Shown here one piece after another: positions 7,395 through 11,286 of a stretch of 11,286 nt of DNA. Both the position numbers and the translations under genes were made by a program. Within the stretch, counting starts at the first letter, position 1, and each line of letters begins with the position of its first letter. Where the stretch lies: positions 1-11,286 of the forward strand of contig WJOQ01000090.1 in the NCBI GenBank assembly GCA_009618505.1, in the 5' to 3' direction. This DNA comes from Clostridia bacterium (GTDB lineage: Bacteria > Aerophobota > Aerophobia > Aerophobales > AE-B3A). The notes under the pieces are model-generated. The model made no database searches and was not told the DNA's origin. It saw only the letters and a program-made list of their open reading frames with translations.

Positions 7395-7849
7395 AAAAAT
7401 TGTATATTCTCTTGGGCACAGTAGGAGGAGTAGGATATATTCCTTTCTTACCCGGAACCTTGGGGACCATGGTAGGAGTGGCTATTTATGTGATTTTCAG
7501 TAGATTCTTTCCTCAAACAATAAGCTACATCATAATGCTGGCTGTTTTTCTAATAGGAGGAATATGGATTTCGGCAAGATGTGATCAATATTTTGAAGGT
7601 GATGATAATTCATCCATCGTTATTGATGAATTAGTAGGATTTTTAATAACTATGTTCCTTATTCCTTTCTCTTTTCGTTTCATTCTATTGGGATTTATTC
7701 TGTTCAGAGTTATTGATATAACTAAACCCTTTAAAATAGGGAAAATCGAAAAGATTTCTGGTGGCTGGGGTATAATGGGTGATGATATAGCAGCAGGTGT
7801 CCTGGCTAATTTAATCATCCAGGCACTTAGAACAATGCTAGGCTGGTAA
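7391..7849 (+). CDS. pgpA: Phosphatidylglycerophosphatase A
   Basis: Membrane phosphatase that removes the phosphate from phosphatidylglycerol phosphate, the step directly after PgsA. It has 152 residues from the ATG at 7391, which has AGGAGG 8 bases upstream and forms an ATGA overlap with pgsA; a start at 7364 would add nine residues with no ribosome site. Family blocks are GYIPFLPGTLGT (15-26), IVIDELVG (76-83), FRVIDITKPFKI (105-116) and GGWGIMGDDIAAG (124-136), with D79-E80 and D131-D132 as the likely metal-binding acids. The residue before IVIDE, often Glu in relatives, is Ser here. Three hydrophobic helices are visible. The gene ends five bases before the repeat cluster, convergent with btuD. 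Confidence 0.93.
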   Translation: MKKLYILLGTVGGVGYIPFLPGTLGTMVGVAIYVIFSRFFPQTISYIIMLAVFLIGGIWISARCDQYFEGDDNSSIVIDELVGFLITMFLIPFSFRFILLGFILFRVIDITKPFKIGKIEKISGGWGIMGDDIAAGVLANLIIQALRTMLGW

Positions 7850-7853
7850 ATAT

Positions 7854-7894
7854 TAAATAGGGACAGCGACCATTTAAAATTAGTTGTATCAAAT
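7854..7894 (+). repeat. Extra tandem half unit of the inverted-repeat element
   Basis: This stretch has the left arm (core 7855-7875) plus AAAATTAGTTGTATCA, repeated with a 40-bp period. Bases 7854-7891 match 7894-7931 at 38 of 38 positions by eye. It has no inverted arm of its own. The simplest reading is a recent tandem duplication of the left end of copy 2, since identity extends beyond the arm into the middle that has diverged between copies 1 and 2. Confidence 0.85.
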
Positions 7895-7984
7895 AAATAG
7901 GGACAGCGACCATTTAAAATTAGTTGTATCAGCAAGGATCGAACCAGAAGAGAAATTAAAATAAATGGTCGCTGTCCCTATTTA
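7894..7984 (+). repeat. REPIN/MITE-like inverted-repeat element, copy 2
   Basis: Arms 7894-7916 and 7962-7984 form a 23-bp inverted repeat around 45 bases; the 89-bp core unit is 7895-7983. It is the same length as copy 1 and aligns gaplessly to its reverse complement. It fills the gap between the convergent pgpA and btuD genes, where a long hairpin could act as a two-way 3'-end structure. Its right arm reaches into btuD and provides that gene's last lysine codon and TAG stop. No long U-tract follows on either strand, so it is not a standard terminator. Confidence 0.85.
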
Positions 7985-8769
7985 AATAGATTTACCAGAG
8001 GGCTTCCCTTTATTCCCGGAGTTACTTTTACTCTTACTCCATACACTTTCCAGATGTTTTCCTGATTAATTATTTGTTTAGGGCTGCCCTGAGCAAATAT
8101 TTTTCCTTCATTTAGTAGAATTAGCTGTGAGGCATAGTGGCTGGCCAGGTTTAAATCGTGGGAGACTAGAATAATAGTTATTCCTTTTTCTCGGTTCAAT
8201 TTTTCTAGAAGATTAAAAACATCCAGTTGGTGCTTTATATCAAGATGGGCTGCTGGTTCATCCAGAAGGAGAAGGGTGGGTTTTTGAGCCAGACTGCGAG
8301 CGATAACGACTCTTTGCTTTTCTCCTTCGCTTAACTCATTTATCCTTCTCTGGCGAAAGGAGATAGTTTCAGTCAATCGCATAGCTTCTTCAGCAATAAG
8401 ATAATCATTCTTTCCTTCTAGATAAAAGCGAGGAAGATAGGGAATTCTACCTAAAAGTACAAAATCTTCCACAGTAAAGGAAAAATGAAAGACTGAAACC
8501 TGAGGAACTACAGCGATATTTTGAGCCAACTTTTTGGCTGGTATTTTCATAATGTCTTTCTTATTATAAAAAACATTTCCTTTTTGAGCAGGCAGAATTT
8601 TGGTTATGCTCTTAAGTAGAGTAGTCTTACCTGAACCGTTAGGTCCGATTAGTCCCCAGAACTCTCCTCTTCTTACCAGAAAGTCAATTCCTTTGAGGAT
8701 ATTTTTTCTTTTATATCCGCTGCATAGATTCCTTATCTCCAGCAAAATATCCTTATCTATTCCTACCAT
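7978..8769 (-). CDS. btuD: Corrinoid ABC transporter ATP-binding protein (BtuD/FecE type)
   Basis: Cytoplasmic ATPase powering corrinoid uptake with the BtuC-like permease, 263 residues. Motifs are complete: Walker A GPNGSGKTT (42-50), Q-loop Q90, signature LSEGE (146-150) where LSGGQ/E is more usual, Walker B LLLLDEP with D170-E171, D-loop HLD and H-loop H204 (LVSHDLNLA). The ATG lies within the end of btuC, a 7-base overlap. The length and the C-terminal block with IWKVYGVRV fit FecE/HemV/BtuD importers. The protein sequence alone cannot separate cobalamin from iron-siderophore or haem; the upstream cobalamin riboswitch decides it. The 3' end is unusual: the final Lys codon and TAG belong to the inverted-repeat element, so the natural C-terminus was probably altered slightly when that element arrived. 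Confidence 0.92.
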   Translation of the reverse strand: MVGIDKDILLEIRNLCSGYKRKNILKGIDFLVRRGEFWGLIGPNGSGKTTLLKSITKILPAQKGNVFYNKKDIMKIPAKKLAQNIAVVPQVSVFHFSFTVEDFVLLGRIPYLPRFYLEGKNDYLIAEEAMRLTETISFRQRRINELSEGEKQRVVIARSLAQKPTLLLLDEPAAHLDIKHQLDVFNLLEKLNREKGITIILVSHDLNLASHYASQLILLNEGKIFAQGSPKQIINQENIWKVYGVRVKVTPGIKGSPLVNLFK

Positions 8770-9806
8770 CTGAATTCTACCTTTCTTTTTCTGATAATAT
8801 AGATAAATATTATCCCTCCTATTATTCCCGTGATTACTCCTACCGGAAGCTCTCGGGGAGAGATGATGGTTCTGGCTATTAAATCTGCTCCTACCAGGAA
8901 GGATGCTCCCAAAAGAGCAGAGGCGGGAAGAAGGAAACGGTGGTCAGCGTCTACAACTCCTCGTATAAGGTGAGGAATCATCAATCCTACAAAGCCAATT
9001 ACACCTGAAGCGGAAACAGCTACACCGGTAAGAAGAGAAGCCAGAATAAAAAGGATTTTTTTTGTTCTTTCTACCTCTATTCCTAGATGAGTAGCTTCTT
9101 CCTCTCCCAGAACAAGAGCGTTAAGGTCCCTGGCAAAGAGAAAAGAGATGAATATTCCTGCCAGGATGATAAGAGAGACGGTGATAATGAAAGAAAGATT
9201 GGTTTCTTGCAAATTACCCATTATCCAGAACATTATTCCGTGAAGTTCTTCACCCTTGGCCAGGCTCATAAGGAGCATAATCAAAGAAGAGGAAAGGAAA
9301 CTGACTATTACTCCGGTAAGGAGGAGAGTAGGAATGGTAAGCCTTCCTCCACTGCTGGCAATAAAATAGACAAGAATAGCAGCTCCTATAGCTCCGGCAA
9401 AGCCAGCCAGGGGAATGATCTGGGTCAATGTTCCACTTAATCCAGCAACTATAACCAGACCAACCGCCGCCGCCGCTCCTCCCGATATACCCAGAGTATA
9501 TGGTTCGACTAATGGATTGCGAAACATGCCTTGAAGAATGACTCCAGCGCTGGATAAGGCTGCCCCTACTACCATTCCCAGAATTAGACGAGGTATTCTG
9601 ATTTTAAATAGGATAACGGCTGCAGGTATGTTTTCCAGAGGATAGCTTTTCCAGAAGCACAATTTCTGTGCTAAGAGAGATATGCTTTTGGTGAGAGGAA
9701 TACGGACCGGCCCTATCGTCAAAGAAAGAAAGGATATCGCGAGCAGCAAAATCATCAGTACAATGAGCCAGCCTATCCAGCGCTTTATTTTATTAGAGGT
9801 AATCAT
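8763..9806 (-). CDS. btuC: Corrinoid ABC transporter permease (BtuC/FecCD type)
   Basis: Inner-membrane permease of the type II vitamin B12/iron family, which forms a homodimer with two ATPases. It has 347 residues, the usual FecCD length, with about ten hydrophobic helices. Family blocks are RIPRLILGMVVGAALSSAGV, then FRNPLVEPYTLGISGGAAA, FWIMGNL near the middle, ATHLGI in the coupling region, and GVIGFVGLMIPHLIRG, the loop contacting the ATPase, followed by the C-terminal RELPVGVITGIIG. The ATG at 9806 is only three bases after the btuF stop, with no clear ribosome site, so translation is probably coupled. It overlaps btuD by 7 bases. The substrate is assigned from the riboswitch upstream of the operon. 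Confidence 0.93.
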   Translation of the reverse strand: MITSNKIKRWIGWLIVLMILLLAISFLSLTIGPVRIPLTKSISLLAQKLCFWKSYPLENIPAAVILFKIRIPRLILGMVVGAALSSAGVILQGMFRNPLVEPYTLGISGGAAAAVGLVIVAGLSGTLTQIIPLAGFAGAIGAAILVYFIASSGGRLTIPTLLLTGVIVSFLSSSLIMLLMSLAKGEELHGIMFWIMGNLQETNLSFIITVSLIILAGIFISFLFARDLNALVLGEEEATHLGIEVERTKKILFILASLLTGVAVSASGVIGFVGLMIPHLIRGVVDADHRFLLPASALLGASFLVGADLIARTIISPRELPVGVITGIIGGIIFIYIIRKRKVEFRW

Positions 9807-9809
9807 TTT

Positions 9810-10751
9810 CTAATCTGATACATTTTCTCCAAACATCTCAGGATGGATAATCTTAGCCATCTCCTCCAGGGCATTCACTATCCTTGGACCGGTACGAGAG
9901 ACTATATCTGTGTCTATGGTATGTATTTGGTCATTCTTAAATGCATCTGTCTGGTCAAGAGTAGATTCATTCCTCACAGCCTGTATTAATTCCGACTGAT
10001 CCTGGCTATAGCCAATTATTATTACTTGAGGATTTTTTTCGATTACTGTTTCCAGATTCATTTGTGGCCAGCCAGCGATATCTCCGGCTATATTAGTTCC
10101 GCCAGCTTTTTGGATAAGCTCATCTATGAACGTTCCTGAGCCTGCAGTCCACAAGGGTTTATACCAGACTACATAGAGCACTCTTGGCCTGTTATTTTCA
10201 ACCAGGCTGCTCGTTTCAGCCAGGACAGCCTCAATTCTCTTTTCCATCTCCTTTGTTAATTTTGCTGCTTCTTTGTCATTGCCGGTTATCTTTCCCACCG
10301 TAGTTATAGAGGAGATTATATGGTCAATGTCCTTTGGATCTAAGTACATTATGGCATAGCTGAACTCTTCTAGTTGATTGATTAGTTCTATTGGATTACC
10401 ATGGGAGGCCAGAATAAGGTCCGGTTCTAATTGGATGATTTTTTCCAGGTTAGGATTATCATAATCACCGATTTTTTCTTTTTCTTTTGTTTGAGAAGGG
10501 TAATTACAGACGTTGCTAATGCCCACCACTTTCTCACCTAATCCCAGTGCAAACAGGATTTCTGTGTTAGCTGGCGCCATCGAGATAATCCTTTCTGGTT
10601 GCTTGAGGATAGTTACTTCTCTATTAAGGTCATCTGTAATTGTCAAAGGAAATTCATTAGCCAGAGAAACCCAGCTCATTCCAATGAACATAGCAGACAG
10701 CAGAATCCCTATCGATATCAATGACGTCCATTTTAATCTTTTTTTCTTCAT
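9810..10751 (-). CDS. btuF: Corrinoid-binding periplasmic protein (BtuF-like)
   Basis: Extracytoplasmic binding protein of the BtuF/FhuD helical-backbone class (Peripla_BP_2), which delivers the ligand to BtuC; 313 residues. A basic start (KKKRLKW) and one hydrophobic segment (about 10-28) form a Sec signal peptide with likely cleavage after SLA at residue 31. There is no cysteine near the cleavage site, so it is not a lipoprotein; that is more usual for a free protein in a diderm periplasm. The mature protein starts with the family pattern FPLTITDDLNREVTI, then PERIISMAPANTEILFALGLG, the connecting helix, and WTAGSGTFIDELIQKAGG in the second lobe. AAAGGAGA (10766-10759) precedes the ATG. It is the first gene of the btu operon and lies about 185 bases beyond the riboswitch terminator. 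Confidence 0.92.
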   Translation of the reverse strand: MKKKRLKWTSLISIGILLSAMFIGMSWVSLANEFPLTITDDLNREVTILKQPERIISMAPANTEILFALGLGEKVVGISNVCNYPSQTKEKEKIGDYDNPNLEKIIQLEPDLILASHGNPIELINQLEEFSYAIMYLDPKDIDHIISSITTVGKITGNDKEAAKLTKEMEKRIEAVLAETSSLVENNRPRVLYVVWYKPLWTAGSGTFIDELIQKAGGTNIAGDIAGWPQMNLETVIEKNPQVIIIGYSQDQSELIQAVRNESTLDQTDAFKNDQIHTIDTDIVSRTGPRIVNALEEMAKIIHPEMFGENVSD

Positions 10752-10823
10752 AATTTTCTCTCCTTTAAGATTTGATCTAAATATTTTCCTCAGTTCTATA
10801 TATTCAGTTAATTATGCCCATTC

Positions 10824-10935
10824 CGAGCAAGGCCCCTCGCCTGTCTGCGTGGGGATACGCATAGGCAGGCTTGAGATTGCGAACGGAGTGAAGCAATCTC
10901 GATTACACCGCTCGCGATAAACTCCGCAATCTCAT
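10824..10935. repeat. GC-rich palindromic mosaic in the btu leader
   Basis: This segment is clearly richer in G and C than its surroundings and consists of palindromes. Hairpin 1: GCCTGTCTGCGT (10839-10850) pairs with ACGCATAGGCAGGC (10857-10870), with one G-T pair, a two-base bulge and a six-base loop. Hairpin 2: GAGATTGC (10873-10880) and GCAATCTC (10893-10900) around 12 bases. A further GCAATCTC occurs at 10926-10933. GAGATTGC...GCAATCTC palindromes resemble dispersed REP-like repeats found in many bacterial genomes; that match is from memory and not from a search. It lies between the riboswitch terminator and the btuF ribosome site, so it is transcribed whenever the operon is on. Confidence 0.65.
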
Positions 10936-10969
10936 AAAAAAATACCTTCTTTGTTAAGCGCAAAGAAAG
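10936..10969 (-). terminator. Intrinsic terminator, expression platform of the cobalamin riboswitch
   Basis: On the minus strand CTTTCTTTG (10969-10961), a seven-base loop and CAAAGAAGG (10953-10945) form a 9-bp stem with one G-U pair, followed by TA and a run of seven U (10942-10936). It sits 12 bases after the end of the riboswitch aptamer and 185 bases before btuF. This arrangement points to transcriptional attenuation: ligand-bound aptamer favours termination and the operon is off when corrinoid is plentiful. The competing antiterminator was not worked out. Confidence 0.75.
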
Positions 10970-10980
10970 ATTTACTTGAA

Positions 10981-11120
10981 AACAGACAGGTCTTCTGGCT
11001 CAGGGACAACCTACTTCCCCACCTTCCCAGAACAAAAAGTCCCAGTGGTTTTTGGGGTTTCGCTTCCCATCACAGCAGCGCAACTGCCCGGGGTTCTCAC
11101 CCGATTCCCTTGGTCTGCCT
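10981..11120 (-). ncRNA. Cobalamin riboswitch
   Basis: The minus strand carries the conserved cobalamin aptamer elements in order: AAGGGAATCGGGTGAGAA near 11111-11094, CCGGGCAGTTGCGCTGCTGT, GGGAAGCGAAACCC, CCACTGGGAC, GGGAAGGTGGGGAAG, and the B12 box GAGCCAGAAGACCTGTC (11001-10985). A terminal P1 helix can form between CAGAC (11118-11114) and GTCTG (10987-10983). These elements bind adenosyl- or other cobalamins and turn down transport or synthesis genes. Together with the terminator just downstream and btuFCD beyond it, the assignment is firm. Ligand subtype (adenosyl versus aquo/methyl) is not decided here. Confidence 0.95.
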
Positions 11121-11152
11121 TCTTCCTCTTACCATATTTTCAATTTGGTATT

Positions 11153-11180
11153 ATTATATCATTTTTAAAATTCTAGTCAA
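11153..11180 (-). promoter_or_regulatory. Promoter of the btu operon leader
   Basis: On the minus strand TTGACT (11180-11175), a 16-base spacer and TATAAT (11158-11153), with TG at the extended -10 position (TGATATAAT), make a near-consensus sigma-70-type promoter. Initiation would be near 11146, about 25 bases before the aptamer begins. Its position directly upstream of the riboswitch supports it as the promoter for btuFCD. Confidence 0.75.
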
Positions 11181-11286
11181 TAACTCAAAAAGCTTGCCCC
11201 CTCCCAGTTTTTGGTTCAGAGATTGGAACTGGAGAGATGATAACCTGCCCTGCCGGGTAAAATTAGGATCTTGAGGTGTAGGCTGA
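11181..11286. other. Unassigned right-edge sequence
   Basis: No gene, RNA or clear repeat is recognised here. A minus-strand frame is open from 11285 to a TAA at 11156-11154 (43 codons, rich in Q, L, G and K). It could be the end of a gene entering from the right, but the stop lies inside the btu promoter and nothing in the peptide is recognisable. CCAGTT (11204-11209) and AACTGG (11227-11232) form a weak inverted repeat. Confidence 0.3.

Noticed and set aside
1046..7984. Composite transposon bounded by the two inverted elements
   Set aside because: The enclosed genes are core functions (ddl, ftsK, pgsA, pgpA) with base use like their neighbours, and there is no transposase. The elements are short dispersed repeats.
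7854..7984. Minimal CRISPR array
   Set aside because: There are only two direct copies with a 40-bp period and no distinct spacers, the third copy is inverted, and no cas genes are present.
7894..7984. Strong bidirectional intrinsic terminator between pgpA and btuD
   Set aside because: The hairpin is long, but its loop is about 45 bases and there is no U-tract on either strand, so I list it only as a repeat with possible 3'-end effects.
9087..9440. Plus-strand frame of 117 codons
   Set aside because: It is antisense to the middle of btuC, low-complexity and charged, with no independent support.
10513..10920. Plus-strand frame of about 135 codons
   Set aside because: It is antisense to btuF and the palindromic leader; the btuF frame has clear family motifs and a ribosome site.
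10951..11274. Plus-strand coding frame of about 107 codons
   Set aside because: It runs antisense through the cobalamin riboswitch and the btu promoter, and has no ribosome site or recognisable protein features.

Overview
The window is a dense stretch of an AT-rich bacterial chromosome with mostly ordinary housekeeping genes. AGA/AGG arginine and ATA isoleucine codons are frequent, Shine-Dalgarno sites are recognisable, and peptidoglycan and phosphatidylglycerol genes are present. The corrinoid-binding protein has a cleavable signal peptide with no lipobox cysteine, which mildly favours a two-membrane cell. I cannot name the organism. The repeats and the gene mix resemble genomes from uncultured candidate phyla, but that is an impression and not an identification.

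Plus strand, left to right: the 3' part of an MFS transporter (3-1049); a 93-bp inverted-repeat element (1046-1138); a UroD-family protein that is not a true HemE (start reassigned to 1237); D-Ala-D-Ala ligase; a DUF624/YesL-like membrane protein with a TTG start; an isochorismatase-fold cysteine hydrolase; the FtsK/SpoIIIE DNA translocase; PgsA; and PgpA (start reassigned to 7391). From the DUF624 gene to pgpA the genes are tightly packed. The last four are joined by 8-, 4- and 4-base overlaps, so they probably form one operon serving envelope assembly and chromosome segregation. PgsA and PgpA are consecutive steps that make phosphatidylglycerol.

PgpA converges with a minus-strand corrinoid uptake operon, btuF-btuC-btuD (10751 down to 7978). 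A second copy of the inverted-repeat element, plus an extra tandem half unit, lies between the two operons. The btu operon has a complete regulatory leader on the minus strand: a strong extended -10 promoter (11153-11180), a cobalamin riboswitch (about 11120-10981), an intrinsic terminator with a U7 tract (10969-10936), then a GC-rich palindromic mosaic, and then btuF. This leader identifies the substrate as cobalamin or another corrinoid with more confidence than the transporter proteins alone could.

No wholly new multi-gene system is evident. The observations most worth following are: two gapless 89-bp copies of a REPIN-like element whose ends are identical while the middles have diverged, and which supply or abut stop codons; the palindromic mosaic inserted downstream of the riboswitch terminator; and the Asp-to-Glu change at the expected catalytic acid of the cysteine hydrolase.
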